From: Phocoena phocoena
Lineage: Eukaryota > Chordata > Mammalia > Artiodactyla > Phocoenidae
NCBI RefSeq assembly: GCF_963924675.1
Contig: NC_089232.1
Location: 45,858,522 to 45,922,521 of the forward strand
Length of the DNA: 64,000 nucleotides
Direction: 5' to 3'
Position 1 is the stretch's first letter. Each line of letters begins with the position of its first letter. A program made the translations under genes and the position numbers. Below are positions 1-11,460 of the stretch, piece by piece. Below the pieces are notes generated by a model. That model was given only the letters and a program-made list of their open reading frames with translations, was not told the origin of the DNA and did not search any database.

Positions 1-779
1 GTCTCATGGGAGTTTATCTCCATCAAGAACATCCCATGGAAGAGAATCCAAAACAGAATTCAGGTACCCTGAGTCCTCTAGTCAAGTAACAGTTACTAAT
101 ACTCCAAAGCCCTTCTAAGCCTTACAGCTTATTATTATAACTAATATTACAAATTATTATTATGCCATCTTATTAGTACCTTGATTCTCTCTGTCTAGAG
201 AAGGGGTTACAAATCTAAATTTGTAGCCTTTGGAAGCCAGGCAGGTAACATGAATGAACAAAGCAGACCATCATGTGTCTCCCCCCATCTCTTGTTCGTC
301 TGTCTGTGACAGACACATGGGTTCAGAGAAACATTTCTCTCAACTACATGAAAAACAAGGTCAGGTTCAATGACAAATGGTAGCTGAGACTCATCTTGGT
401 CTTGGAAAGACCGTAGGGAATTTCAGGGACTGTGGCAACTGAAAAGTGAGTGCTCTGTGTGGGGAAGCTGACTGCTACTCATATCCAACTGATTTAAGTC
501 CATGTGATTTAAGGCCTACTGTCACCAGCAGTTCTATATTAAAAAAAAAAAACTCCAGATTTCAGATTTTTTGGGGGAAGGGAGAAATTCCTCAATTTTA
601 AATATTATCTCAATGTTTTAAAAAACAAACAGTGTGTGGGTCAATTAAAAATGTCTGGGAGCCACCATATTTTGCCCTTTGGCTCAGAAGATGAAGCTCG
701 GACCACTTTGCTTATAACACAAACTTCTTCATGAATCTACCTGCGCCACCTCCTGCTTCATTTCGTACCTCTCTCTAGA
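1..779. other. Unique non-coding DNA
   Basis: No repeat family, RNA gene or plausible exon is recognisable here. The only low-complexity feature is a short A run near 541-551. Open frames are short and random-looking. Confidence 0.6.
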
Positions 780-1185
780 CATTCTGTAGCCGCTCAGTGC
801 TACATTTCATACTTTCACCTTTTCTGGCCCCATGCTTTTGCATGTGCTGTTCGTTGGACTGTCCTTCCCTGGCTGATTAATTTTGTAAATGGTTCATTCT
901 TACATATCCACATCAAAATCAACTCCTGTTTCAAGTCTTTTTATAACCTCCCTGCCACCTCCCAACCAGGCAGAGATACAGTGTCTCTTTTCTCTGGGTT
1001 TTCTGAGCAAAGTACACAGTCTTCTTACAGAACTTAACAGAGTCTCTTGTAATGATCAGGTGCATGCTCGTCTTCCCTGCTCATCACTGAGGCTGTGCCT
1101 ATGCGTCCCCAGTACTCAGCACAGTGTTTGGCCCAGGGTCAGTGCTCAGTGACTACTGTGTGAATAGATGAATAAACAAATTCAC
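780..1185 (+). repeat. L2 LINE 3' end fragment
   Basis: An old L2 3' region in sense orientation. It runs through a 'ttttgcatgtgctgttc' stretch, a diverged middle, and the typical ending 'ccccagtactcagcacagtg...' followed by a 'gaatagatgaata' tail. The 87-codon open frame starting at 889 is a by-product of this repeat and not a gene. Divergence is high, as expected for a repeat older than the eutherian radiation. Confidence 0.75.
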
Positions 1186-2892
1186 TATGCACTACACTTA
1201 TGTTAGAGTTAATTTTCTTGCAAGATGCCTTCACATTTGTTGCAATAAAATATTTGTGCGTGTGTGACATTAGTTATCACTTTACGGTGCCCACTTTGAA
1301 TGGGTAAAACATAACTAACTTGTCTTAGGAGTATTTATATGTTGCTGACCTCTCAAGGTGGTACTGCTCTTTTCCAAAGGAAGACATCTGAAGTGGTATC
1401 CTTACTCCGGAGCTAAAACATTAAAATTTAATGCAATAGCTTCATGCTTTAAGAGCTTATCTGATCAAGAAGGGATAAGAAAGGGAGGAGGGATGATATG
1501 GGGACTTTTTTTTTTTTACACCATTCTTTCCCCAATGCTATGGCAGGATTAACAGAAGAGTTAAAACAAGGATGAATATGTATGCTGTATCCACTGACAA
1601 AGCAGTAAAAAGTAGTTAGCTGTGAAATTCCATTCGTATTTGTTTACTATTCTAAGTACACTTCCAACCCCTCCCTCTGGCCACCCATGCCACTTGACAT
1701 TTTTCTCATCTGACAGCTTGGAGGTAGGAATTTTGTAAATGTCTCTCTTGGGGTTAGTTTTCAAAGAAAAGGAAAGCATGCTAAGTGCAATGGCTAAATT
1801 GTAAATTTCATCAAACCTGTAATTTAAATAAGCGCCCAATAATAATAGGCTGAAATCTTGTCTGGCTGTGTTGGGTCTGCTTTGTTTTACATGGATTATG
1901 ACAATGGAACCACAAAACATAGCCTTTTGAGTGCTTTTACCCATTAGCTTCATCAAGTAATTGCCGTCTTATAGTCATCAATAACAATGAAGCTTGACAC
2001 CTTGGGAAGAAGTGAATCTTTCCCCTTACAGATCTGGCAGGAAAGAAAATTGCCTTGATGAATGTACTGTGGGCATATGAGTGTTCAAAGCCCAGAGAAA
2101 GGAAGTAAGGTGAGTGCACAATGGAGTAGCTTTGACTTGCTTACATTAAGAACACTCGTTTCATTTCTCCATGGTCCTCTTGACTTGTTCAGCATCCAAT
2201 AGGATCTCAGTAGGCTCCCTGCTGGTCATCTCTGCATGAGTATTCTTCAGAAAATGCTGTTTCTTGAAAATGTAAATTAAAAAAAAAAAAAAACTGGTGG
2301 TAAGAGTGGGAAAACAAATAGCAAGAGATGGCTTCCTAACTCCAGTTTGTTTAAACAGAGGGAAAAAACACAAAGCAATGAGAAGGTACAGAAGAAAAAA
2401 AATCCCATATATCTGAAACCAAGAATTTTTTCCTCCAAATCATTTATTGTGAAAAATTTTGTGTTCTTGGTTGACCCTCATCTTGGAAAGGTCACAATTT
2501 TCTTGGGTTAGAAATATTTATTAGTATCTCTGGAATGAACAGTATGGAAATCTTTTGCTCTAAGAAAAGTTTCTGGTCAGTAAAAAGAGTCAAATGTATA
2601 TCTAGATTAACTTTACATTAAAAATGTTGACTTTGGGAGATTAAATTGCCAGATACATTTTTTCTTGTGTGAGATAAATTGTTGCGAGCTTTCTTGGTAT
2701 TATTAAAATGTACATTTCTACTGTCGGTTCAGAATTTACTGAGGGAAACATAAGAAGTTGAGTTACCTCTTAAAATTAGGCTGGTTTGGAAGGGACACAT
2801 TTTGGAGAAAGGAGGTCATACTTAAAGCCATTTTAGTAGTTCTTATCTTTAGCTACACATATTATTCTTCAAGGCTGTGAAGGGTTATGGAC
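1186..2892. other. Unique non-coding DNA with short homopolymers
   Basis: No repeat family was recognised. T and A runs occur at about 1506-1517 and 2279-2292. Several open frames of 60-131 codons overlap here (for example minus strand 1561-1956), but none shows a recognisable domain, splice context or repeated motif, so they are treated as chance frames. Confidence 0.5.
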
Positions 2893-3092
2893 AGTGGATG
2901 CATATGAGAATTCCCTGGGGAACTTTAAACTGTACTAATGCCCAGGCTTCCCCCAGATATTCAAATTTAATTGATCATGATGGAGAAAATGGAAGGGGCA
3001 TTCGAGCGTGTGTGTGTGTGTGTGTGTGTGTATCTGCATGTTTAACATTCCCCCAAGTGATTCTAATGTGTTCAGAGTTGAGAACCACTGGA
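2893..3092 (+). mobile_element. MER5-like hAT-Charlie non-autonomous DNA transposon
   Basis: The body carries MER5 features in order: 'ccctggggaactttaaa', 'actaatgcccaggc', a variable centre, then 'aagtgattctaatgtg' and the terminal 'gttgagaaccactgg'. A (GT)n array has expanded inside it. This is an ancient cut-and-paste element with no coding capacity. Confidence 0.7.
3008..3031. repeat. (GT)12 microsatellite
   Basis: A pure GT array of about 24 bp inside the MER5-like element. It splits the element's central region and probably varies in length between individuals. Confidence 0.9.
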
Positions 3093-3115
3093 ATCATGAA
3101 GATGGGATGATCTGC

Positions 3116-3220
3116 TGTTATGGATTAAACTATGTTCCCTCAAAAGATTTGTGGAAATCCTAATTCCTGGTATTTGTGAATACGATCTTGTTTGGAAATA
3201 GGGTCTTTACAGATGTAGTT
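3116..3220 (+). mobile_element. MLT1 (ERVL-MaLR) LTR, 5' part
   Basis: Starts with the MLT1 head 'tgttatggatt' and continues to 'gggtctttacagatgta', where an L1 insertion interrupts it. It resumes at 4477 after the L1 stack. The TSD (cagatgta-g/a-tt) is 3210-3220 on this side and 4477-4487 on the other. This is an old non-coding LTR of a mammalian LTR retrotransposon. Confidence 0.8.
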
Positions 3221-4476
3221 TATATATATACGTATATATTTTATATATATATTTCATTGAAGTAGATTTACAATGTATTAATTTCTGCTATACAGCAAAG
3301 TGATTCAGTTTTATATATACATATATATATTCTTTTTCCATTATGGTTTAAATATTAAATATATTTTCCTGTGCTATACAGTAGGACCTTGTTGTTTATC
3401 CATTCAGTATATGATAGTTGCATCTGCTACTCCCAAACGTCCAATCCATCCTTCCCCCACTCCCCCTCCCTCTTGGAAACCACAAGTCTGTTCTCTATAT
3501 CTGCGAGTCTGTTTCTGTTTCATAGATAAATTCATTTGTGTCATATTTTAGATTCGACACATAAGTGATATCATATAGTATTTGTCTTTTTCTGACTTGC
3601 TTCACTTACTATAATAATCTCTAGGTCCATCCATATTGCTGCAAATGGCCTTATTTCATTCTTTTTTATGGCTGAGTACTATTCTATTGTATATATGTAC
3701 CACATCTTCTTTTCTTTTTAACATCTTTATTGGAATATAATTGCTTTACACTGTTGTGTTAGTTTCTGCTGTATAACAAAGTGAATCAGCTATACATATA
3801 CATATGTTCCCATACCCTCTCCCTCTTGCCTCTCCCTCCCACCCCTCTAGGTGGACACAAAGCACCAAGCTGATCTCCCTGTACTAAGTGGCTGCTTCCC
3901 CCTAGCTATCTATTTTACATGTGGTAGTGTATATATGTCCATGCCACTCTCTCACTTTGTCCCAGCTTACCCTTCCCCCTCCCCGTATCCTCAAGTCCAT
4001 TCTCTATGTCTGTGTCTTTATTCCTGTCCTGCCCCTAGGTTCCTTAGAACCTTTTTTTTTTTTTTTTAGATTCCACATATACGTGTGTTAGCATACAGTA
4101 TTTGTTTTTCTCTTTCTGACTTCACTCTGTATGACAGACTCTTGGTCCATCCACCTCACTACAAATAACTCAATTTTGTTTCTTTTTATGGCTGAGTAAT
4201 ATTCCATTGTATATATGTGCCACATCTTCTTTATCATTTCATCTGTTGATGGACACTTATGTTGCTTCCATGTCCTGGCTATTGTGAACAGTGCTGCAAT
4301 GAACATTGTGTTACATGACTCTTTTTGAATTATGGTTTTCTCAGGGTATATGCTCAGTAGTGGGATTGCTGTGTTGTATGGTAGTTCTATTTTTAGTTTT
4401 TTAAGGAACCTCCATACTGTTCTGCATAGTGGCTGTATCAATTTACATTGTCATGACCACATCTTTATCCATTCTT
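3221..4476 (-). mobile_element. 5'-truncated L1 (artiodactyl type), antisense, split by a second L1
   Basis: The L1 3' end lies at the left, AT-rich and decayed, followed by '...tttacaatgtattaatttctgctatacag' antisense to an L1 3' UTR. It runs to 'tgtaccacatctt' where a second L1 interrupts it, and resumes briefly at about 4456-4476 ('accacatctttatccattc'). It sits inside the MLT1 LTR with an 11-bp near-perfect TSD. No intact coding frame remains. Confidence 0.8.
3709..4455 (-). mobile_element. Younger L1 3' fragment nested in the preceding L1
   Basis: Begins with a T-rich tail and 'aacatctttattggaatataattgc', the antisense of the cetacean-type L1 3' end. It continues through the 3' UTR into the last ~110 codons of ORF2 (minus strand 4088-4441, including 'ALFTIARTWKQHKCPSTDE'). 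The TSD 'accacatctt' is at 3699-3708 and 4456-4465. It is therefore younger than both the enclosing L1 and the enclosing MLT1. Confidence 0.85.
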
Positions 4477-4836
4477 CAGATGTAATTATTAAGTTAAAAT
4501 GAGGTCAGACTGGATTAGGGTTGGCCCTAAATCCAGTATGACTGATTTCCTTATTAGAAGTGGAGAGACACAAGGAGACATAGACACACAGGAAAGATGA
4601 TCATGTGAAGACAGAGGCACTAAGTGGAGTTATGCTGCAATAAACCAAGGAATACCAAGGATTTCCGGCCAACACCAGAAGCTAGAAGACACAAGAAAGG
4701 ATTATTCCTTGTAGCCTTTGGAGGGAAGATTTCAAACTTCTGGCCTCCTCCACAACTGTGAGACAATACATTCCTGTCGTTTTAAGACACCTAGTTTGTG
4801 GTAATTTGTTATGGTAGCCCTAGGAAACTGGTATAC
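4477..4836 (+). mobile_element. MLT1 (ERVL-MaLR) LTR, 3' part
   Basis: Continuation of the LTR that starts at 3116. It includes 'gaggtcagactggat', 'gggttggccctaa', 'catgtgaagacagaggca', 'ccacaactgtgagacaata' and the MLT1 end 'tttgtggtaatttgttatgg...ggtatac'. The two halves total about 455 bp, a normal MLT1 length. Confidence 0.8.
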
Positions 4837-4974
4837 CTGTTGCTCTCTATCATTTAGAAGTATGGCATGAACTTGTAGGAAAGTTACTGAAAGGAGATTC
4901 ATTTTAATAAGATTTGTTAGATCTTTAAAGAGATTCCAGAAAGGGATTTTGGGCTGTTGGCTATTAAAATAATG

Positions 4975-5082
4975 TGACCAACCATATCAGTTTTCCCAGG
5001 ACTAAGGGAGTTTTGGGGATGTGGAACTTTCAGTGAGTGTGAAATTTAGGAAAGTCCCAGGAAATCCAGGACAAATTGTTCA
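4975..5082. mobile_element. Small MITE-like DNA transposon with imperfect terminal inverted repeats
   Basis: The left end 'tgaccaaccatatcagtttt' and the reverse complement of the right end 'tgaacaatttgtcctggatt' align as imperfect inverted repeats. The inner parts hold the 'cccaggact...agtcccagga' mirror typical of one ancient mammalian MITE family that I cannot name with certainty. Non-coding. Confidence 0.5.
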
Positions 5083-7764
5083 CCCCAGGATGGAGGCTTG
5101 TCAAAGCAGATTGTCAGAGAGTCCTGAATGACAGTAGCTAAATCAATGTGGTTCTCTAAATTTGGACAGAACTTAAGTAAAAGTGTGTTAAAACAAATGG
5201 TTCTGAACTACTCTTGGCTTTGGCTTTTTATTGGATTTGTGTGTTGAAAGCCAAAATGTTGTTTTTAGACTTCTGAAACAGGAAGATTAGCAAATAATCA
5301 GATCTCTTTTACCCAATGAACCTGTTGTTTCCTGTCTATCATGGAAATCAGGAATCAGATATGGTTTCAGGGGAAGCCTGATGATCTGAGTCTGGCCAGA
5401 TGAACTCCTTTCAGGAAACACAAGGTCATCTCAGAGGAAGCAGGATTTCTATTCCATGACTGAGAAGTGATGGAAGCCAGGACCCAAGGTGACTGAGAGT
5501 ACCTACCACTCAGGGAATCGTGGAGATGAGCCACTTCTTGTCAAGTCTCATCGGAGAGCCATTCTGATGCGTTTTACTGCCTGATGACAAAACTGTTATG
5601 TTACAGGAGCCAAACCGCCTGGTTGAGTTCTAAGATCCACTCTCCTCATATTGAATTTGGTTATGGGGTGAGTCGTGTTACACTTGTGCTTCCTAGTGTC
5701 TGTCAGTCATGACAATACTCGTAAGAATGTGCTAGGTTGGAACTATGATTCTTGAAAGAAAACAAATGACTGTGGTGTCTGTGGAAGAAAGGCTTCATCT
5801 TTGAAATAATAGGTCATTCATTCTCTCTGATGGAAATTGCAAACTTTTCTTTAGTTAGCAAGTATTTTCTAAAAGCAAGTACCCCATGCATTTAGGAAGA
5901 AATTCTAATTAAATATCTGGTCCAATTGGATTGTTGCCAAGAGGCAAAAGGTTTGCTTTCAAGGACACTGAAATTTCAAGTGCTGCCTTGGGGGAAATAG
6001 TGATATTACGCTGCATGTGCAGGAGTAACTGTGGGGGCCTGAATAGGACAAAATCCATCCTGTTTTTAACGTTCCAAATTCCATATTTTTGTTGTTCAAC
6101 ATGGACACTCACTGGAGAATGTCATTTTGAAGAGCTATCACAGAGCATTTCATAGGCTCTTTGTAGAGACTAATATTTTTGGTTAAAAGTACTAAATTTG
6201 GTTAGGAGTGGGCCGAGGCATTCTTGGGGACCAATATTTGTCTTTATTCTTTGTGTGACTTTTCTATTCCTAGTCGTCTTCTCCTTCTCAGATAAAATCA
6301 GAATAAAAGGATTGACTCAGCCCGTTTATTTTCAGGATATTCTGAAAATTGACTAATAACTATAAAGCACTTTTCAATTTAAAAACCAAAAACATTATTA
6401 ATAAAGAATAGTATTATTAGCTGGCAGCATGTAACCTTAAGGCTCCCAGCCACCGTGCTAGAAGCTGCACTGATATTTACAATCCTGCCAGTTGTTCTCT
6501 TTTCTGTAACGTGTATTCCAGATTATGAATCTCTTCCTCACATGACAGAGGCATCTTTATCTTGGTCCTTTTTGGCCACAGTGGTAAATGGGGATGTACT
6601 GACTGTCAGCCTGACACCTTCATTAACATTCTGCTGACCTCTGCTTCTAAGAAAGAATACCTGGTGCTATGTCAAAAGGCTACAGGATGTTTTTCAAAGC
6701 CGTTCCTTTTTCTGGGCAAGGGATGGTAGTAGAGACAATATTTATACCTTTGATTTTCTGATTTCCACATCATAACCAAAGCTGCCAAAGTTACTGAGTT
6801 TTAGATTCCATTTGAACTTGGCTTTGTGCAATGCAAGAAAACGTCTCTATTTAAAAACCACTGCCACAAAGTAATAGATAAGTCTCAGGCAGATAATCCT
6901 CCCCTAGCACACAACTTAATAAATAAACCATGCAACCCTCTGCATACCGCACTGATTTTCCTAAGAAATCCGTTCTATTCAGTCTTTTAATTTCCCCAGT
7001 GTTCACAGTCATGCTGGCATTTTCAAGAGATAAGCCCACAAACTTTTTCCTTAGGAAAAAAAAAAAAAGTTTTGACTAAAACAAAATGTGTTCTGTGCTA
7101 AATCATTATTTTCAAGCAGTGCCTTTTGTTTTCTTGTTTTTCATTATTATCAAAGGGATGAATCTTAATCCTGTGAAGAGCATGGCTGCTGATCATGCCA
7201 AAACTGGATCTGCCTTAATGTGAACAACTGCTTTCTCCCCCTAACGCTGATGCCAGGCATTGAACACTGCCCAAGAGGATTTGGGAATCCCTTAGTCTCC
7301 AAAACAGAAATAAAGGGAAAGTCTTGTCCAAGATTACTTTAGTAACATGCAGTTACTTGTAATATTAATTTGCATAATGCCCTCCCTTTTAGCAGCGACT
7401 TCACTGCTAAAACCAAGTGGTATTATGAAAAAAAAAAAAAGTTTCCAGTTGCCTAAGCTCAGAGGCTAACACAGGAATGATGCCCTTGTAACAAAAAGCA
7501 AAACATCCCTTGTTGGCAGAGCCTCTGAAGGCCTGGTCTGGGCACAATCCCTTTGCGCATTCTTTTTACTTTCAGTGGTTGGGATTGAGTTCTTAAAAGT
7601 GGTCTTGCCAATGACAACCAAAGTTACTTGCCAGAGCAGAAAGCAAAAAAGAAACAAAAAATCTTAAATTATGCATTATCTTTAGAATGGGCCTGTGGTT
7701 GGGGTCTGGCCTCTGGGCATCAGCGGAAGAAATTAGAGGAGGTGGAAATTTTCATATAAAAAAA
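5083..7764. other. Unique non-coding DNA
   Basis: About 2.7 kb without a recognisable interspersed repeat, unusually long for this window. Short A runs occur near 7056-7068 and 7428-7440. Frames of up to 74 codons on both strands around 5909-6155 overlap each other and look random. Sequence alone cannot show whether it holds a conserved regulatory element. Confidence 0.5.
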
Positions 7765-8297
7765 AAAGGCTCAGCAATTTCTTTTAATGTTAAACCCTAT
7801 AGCTATCCTACGACTCAGCAAGTCTGCTTCTAGATATTTACTTAGGAGAAATAAAGCATATGTTTACCAAAACACTTGTACAAATATGTCCAGAGCAGCT
7901 TATTTATCACGGCCTCAAACTGTAAACGACCCAAATGTCCATTACCAAGAGGGTGAAAAAACAAACTGTGATATACTCACATAATAACCAATAAAATACA
8001 GACATGGATGAACCTTGAAAACATTGAGTGAAAGAAGCCAGATACGAAATAGTACATACTCTCTGATTCCACTTACATGAAGCTCTAGAACAAGCAAGAC
8101 TAATCTATGGTAATAGAAATTAGAACCAGGGTTGCCTCCCGGTGGTTGTGGTGGGATTCACTGGAGAGGGCGTGAGGGACCTTTTTGTGGTGATGGAAAT
8201 ATTTTATATCTTAACCAGCATTATGGTTACATGGATATATACATGTATCAAAACTCATCAAGTATACTCTTAAAAATCTATGTGTTTTGTTATATAT
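7765..8297 (+). mobile_element. Ancient L1M 3' end, sense
   Basis: Carries the L1 ORF2 C-terminal and 3' UTR order: 'agctatcctacgactcagcaa', 'cagagcagcttatttatcac', 'tgaaccttgaaaacat', 'tctctgattccacttacatga', then 'gtggtgatggaaatattttatatctta' and 'tcaaaactcatcaag'. It is highly diverged. A younger L1 tail is inserted at its 3' terminus. Confidence 0.8.
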
Positions 8298-8311
8298 AAA
8301 AATCATCTCAG

Positions 8312-8598
8312 AGCTGTGACAGGGCGAGAGAGTGTCATGGACATATACACACTAACAAACGTAAGTTAGATAGCTAGTGGGAAGCAGCCACATAGCACAG
8401 GGATATCAGTTCAGTGGTTTGTGACCACCTGGAGGGGTGGGATAGGGAGGGTGGGAGGGAGGGAGCCGCAAGAGGGAAGAGATATGGGAACATATGTATA
8501 TGTATAACTGATTCACTTTGTTATGAAGCAGAAACTAACACACCATTGTAAAGCAATTATACCCCAATAAAGATGTTAAAAAAAAAAATCAAGAAAAA
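8312..8598 (+). mobile_element. Young cetacean-type L1 3' end, 5'-truncated
   Basis: About 287 bp, from 'agctgtgacagggcgag' through the G-rich 'gggtgggagggagggag' tract to 'ccaataaagatgtt' and an A-rich tail. The TSD 'aaaaatcatctcag' is perfect at 8298-8311 and 8599-8612. Its low divergence from the 3' end of the full-length copy (19071-26242) marks it as recent. Confidence 0.92.
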
Positions 8599-8612
8599 AA
8601 AAATCATCTCAG

Positions 8613-10048
8613 TTTGAAAAGAGGAAAAGAAAAAAATAGTTCAGATTTTCTCTTGTTCAAGTTCCTAATTGATTAATGTGGCAGCAGTCAGCTCATTAGT
8701 GGATCATTGCAGCGTGGAAAAAATTTTTTCTCAACCTAATGGTTTGTTTAACTGTGCTCACCAAGAACTCTTAATCCATCAAAAGGATTTTAAAGACCCT
8801 AATAATTAGTTTTAGCACTGTGAGAGGACACACAGACACAATACATCTTCTTGCCAGGATTGACAGATGCTATTTTGATAAGCACAGGAACCATCAGTTC
8901 AAGTTATCAGTCATTAGACCAAGAGTTTAGATGAGTAGAATCTTTTTATTTGTTGAGAGTTGATAGACTGACAGTTTTACACACATGTTTTCTTTCACTC
9001 TTTACTTGCCACTACTCCTGTATCTAAAATTATGGAAGGGTTAGATGTGTCCCCACTATCCTGGGCATTTTGCTTCTGAAAGTAATGCCTGAAAATTCAA
9101 TTGCAGGTGCTTTGGCTGGTAGGAATTACACAGGCATTTGGTCCCACCTTGAGCAGGTGTCCTCTTAGAGTCATGGGAATTAAGTAAATTAGGAATTTAC
9201 TTAACCAGAGATGCAAGCAAGCTCCAGTTGCATTAAATTCCAGATTTGTGAATCTAGGAGTCTCAGGAAACTAAGAGAACACTTGAAGATTCATATATGT
9301 TCTATGAGCATCAGCTCTAACAAATACGAGCACCTTCTCTTTAGTACTTAACAGTGTTCAAATTCCCTATTTAATATTTGGCCACAGTTGTCACTGAAAT
9401 GAAGTTATATATTTCGGGACTCTATTGGATGCTGGAAGATTTTCTAGGTTATTTTCTTTCTTGTTTATTTCATAAAAGCACTCATTAATCTGTTGAGTTT
9501 CATTTGGAATTGCAGGCATGAGTTGAAAGCCAGATGTAAACTAAATTACAACATATGCATAAGGGACCCCTTACAGATGGAAAGTGCATATTTCCGCTGA
9601 CCTACTCCTCAGGTAACAATTGGGGGGGAGTAAAATATTTATTGTAGACTATGTAATTGCCATTTTATTATTATTTTTTTAACGCTTCAAAATTGTAATC
9701 AAACAGCACTGATGGGAATGAGTAGCAGAGAAAGAGGAAGGGGAAGGAAAATTTGATCCAGAAACCAGTTCATTGAGAAACATGTAGGAAGCTTGTGGGA
9801 ACTCAGATGAGCTCTCCTTGCTGGGGTAGGTGGGTAGGGCAGGGAGGAGAGAAGTGAAGACACAGGAGTCTACGCTAATTGGAACACACACAAGAGCAGT
9901 TGATGGGATAAGCAGAGGCCAGTCTGCAGCCTCAGAAATACCAGCAGTGCCGTAGTAATTATAAAATGGAAACATTGTGATGATTGGTTGTACAACCAGC
10001 TTACAATTTCAGGTCATTCAATATTTTTAGCAGTAATTCTAGGAGACT
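8613..10048. other. Unique non-coding DNA
   Basis: No repeat or exon was recognised, apart from A-rich sequence at the left border and a perfect hairpin sequence at 9180-9204. Minus-strand frame 9679-9975 (98 codons) has no recognisable domain. Confidence 0.5.
9180..9204. repeat. Perfect 11-bp inverted repeat, 3-nt loop
   Basis: Arms 'ttaagtaaatt' and 'aatttacttaa' are exact reverse complements separated by 'agg'. The arms are AT-rich. No transposon context was recognised around it. Confidence 0.9.
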
Positions 10049-10203
10049 AAAAGAATTGGGATTGATGTATATACACTAACTAATACGTATAAAATAGATA
10101 ACTAATGAGACCTGATGTATAGCACTGGGAACTCCACTTCTCTATACAGTAGAAACTAACACAACATTGTAAAAAAACTACACTACAATTTAAAAAAAAA
10201 AGC
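10049..10203 (+). mobile_element. L1 3' end fragment (older artiodactyl type), internally deleted
   Basis: Shows 'atatacactaac...aaaatagataactaatgag', 'gtatagcactgggaactcc', then jumps to 'cagtagaaactaacacaacattgtaa' and an A-rich tail. Compared with the similar copy at 43820, roughly 80-100 bp between 'ctctataca' and 'gtagaaac' are missing. Confidence 0.75.
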
Positions 10204-10665
10204 TATATTTTAAAACATTTGAATAAGTAACTCCTAAAGCTTAAAACATGACATCTTATATAATAATTCACAATAGAATTAAAAGGGAGTTTATGACTTT
10301 CCTGATTGGAACTGGCCTGCGTTTGGTTACATACTGACCCTTGTTTTTATTACAAGGCCAGGTTAGAAATAATAAAATACCTGTTAGGAATTTTAACATT
10401 ATGAAAACAAGGCAATAAAACAATTTAGTGAATTTGACAGATTTAAAAATGCATAGTTTATTTTGTTAAGATGCAGGTTATCTAAGAGTAACAGCATTCA
10501 ACACTATAACAAGTAAGTGAGTGGGGAATGAGTTGGTATGTGTGTGTATGTGCTGAACATTTTTTTTAAGCAAAATATTTAGTGTAGCAGAAATGATTTA
10601 CCAAACCTTTGAAAAACAGATAGTTCCTATCTTATTAAAAAAGTTTCTTTAAAAATAAATAAAAA
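10204..10665. other. Unique AT-rich DNA
   Basis: AT-rich, non-coding, no repeat recognised. It includes a short GT-rich stretch near 10538-10550 and a T run near 10560. Confidence 0.5.
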
Positions 10666-11005
10666 GGGCTTCCCTGGTGGCACAGTGGTTAAGAATCTGC
10701 CTGCCAATGCAGGGGACACGGGTTCAAGCCCTGGTCTGGGACGATCCCACGTGCCATGGAGCAACTAAGCCCATGCACCACAACTATTGAGCCTGCGCTC
10801 TAGAGCCCGCAAGCCACAACTACTGAGCCCAAGTGCCACATCTACTGAAGCCCATGCGCCTAGAGCCCATGCTCCACAACAAGAGAAGCCACCACAATGA
10901 GAAGCCTGCACACTGCAACGAAGGGTAGCCCACGCTCGCCACTAGAGAAAGCCCGTGTGCAGCAACGAAGACCCAACACATCCAAAAATAAAAACAAACA
11001 AATAA
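10666..11005 (+). mobile_element. CHR-type tRNA-derived SINE, long form
   Basis: The tRNA-related head 'gggcttccctggtggcacagtggttaagaat' carries the B-box-like 'gggttcaagccc'. About 250 bp of unrelated body follows ('gagcaactaagccc', 'cacaactactgag', 'agagaagccacc', 'gcaacgaagaccca'), then an A-rich 'ccaaaaataaaaacaaacaaataa' tail. SINEs of this family occur in whales, hippos and ruminants. The TSD is not resolved because both flanks are A-rich. Confidence 0.9.
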
Positions 11006-11460
11006 TTTATATATAGAAAAATGCACTAATGTGAAGTATATAGTTTGATGGATGTTTTGCATACATAAATAATTATATATATTCATCACCCCAAAAAATT
11101 CCTTCTTTTTTTTTTTTATAGTTCAAACCTCTTTACAGTCAAAAGTTACTCCCATTCTGATTTCTATCACCATAGATTGATTTCGCCTTTACTTGAGCTT
11201 CTTAAGGATGGAATCACTCAGTTTGTGCTGCTCTGAGTCTGATTTCTTTTGCTCAACATAATGCTTTCAGAATTCATCCACATTGTTGCATCAGTGATTT
11301 TTTTCTTTTTTACTGCTATGTGTTATTTTGTTCTGAAATTTGTTTATCCATTCTCTAGTTGAAAATTTGGGTGGTTTTTGCTTTGGAACTATGGGGAATG
11401 AAACCGTTATAAACACAGTGGTTGTGAATCTTTTGGGGACATATGCACTCGTTTCCAAGT
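11006..11460 (-). mobile_element. Ancient L1M 3' end, antisense
   Basis: Antisense L1 features in order: 'attctgatttctatcaccatagattgat', 'ttgctcaacataatg', 'attcatccacattgttgcat', 'tttgtttatccattctc', 'ttttggggacatatgcactc'. A T run near 11109-11119 lies within. The left edge abuts the SINE tail. Confidence 0.75.

Noticed and set aside
889..1152. 87-codon plus-strand frame
   Set aside because: It falls entirely inside an L2 3' end.
5909..6155. Overlapping 67- and 74-codon frames on opposite strands in unique DNA
   Set aside because: Short, mutually overlapping, no recognisable domain, and no flanking splice or transcription signals that stand out.
10666..10760. tRNA-like head with A/B box resemblance considered as a tRNA gene
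   Set aside because: It is the head of a CHR SINE with a long unrelated body and A-rich tail, and the same unit recurs several times in the window.
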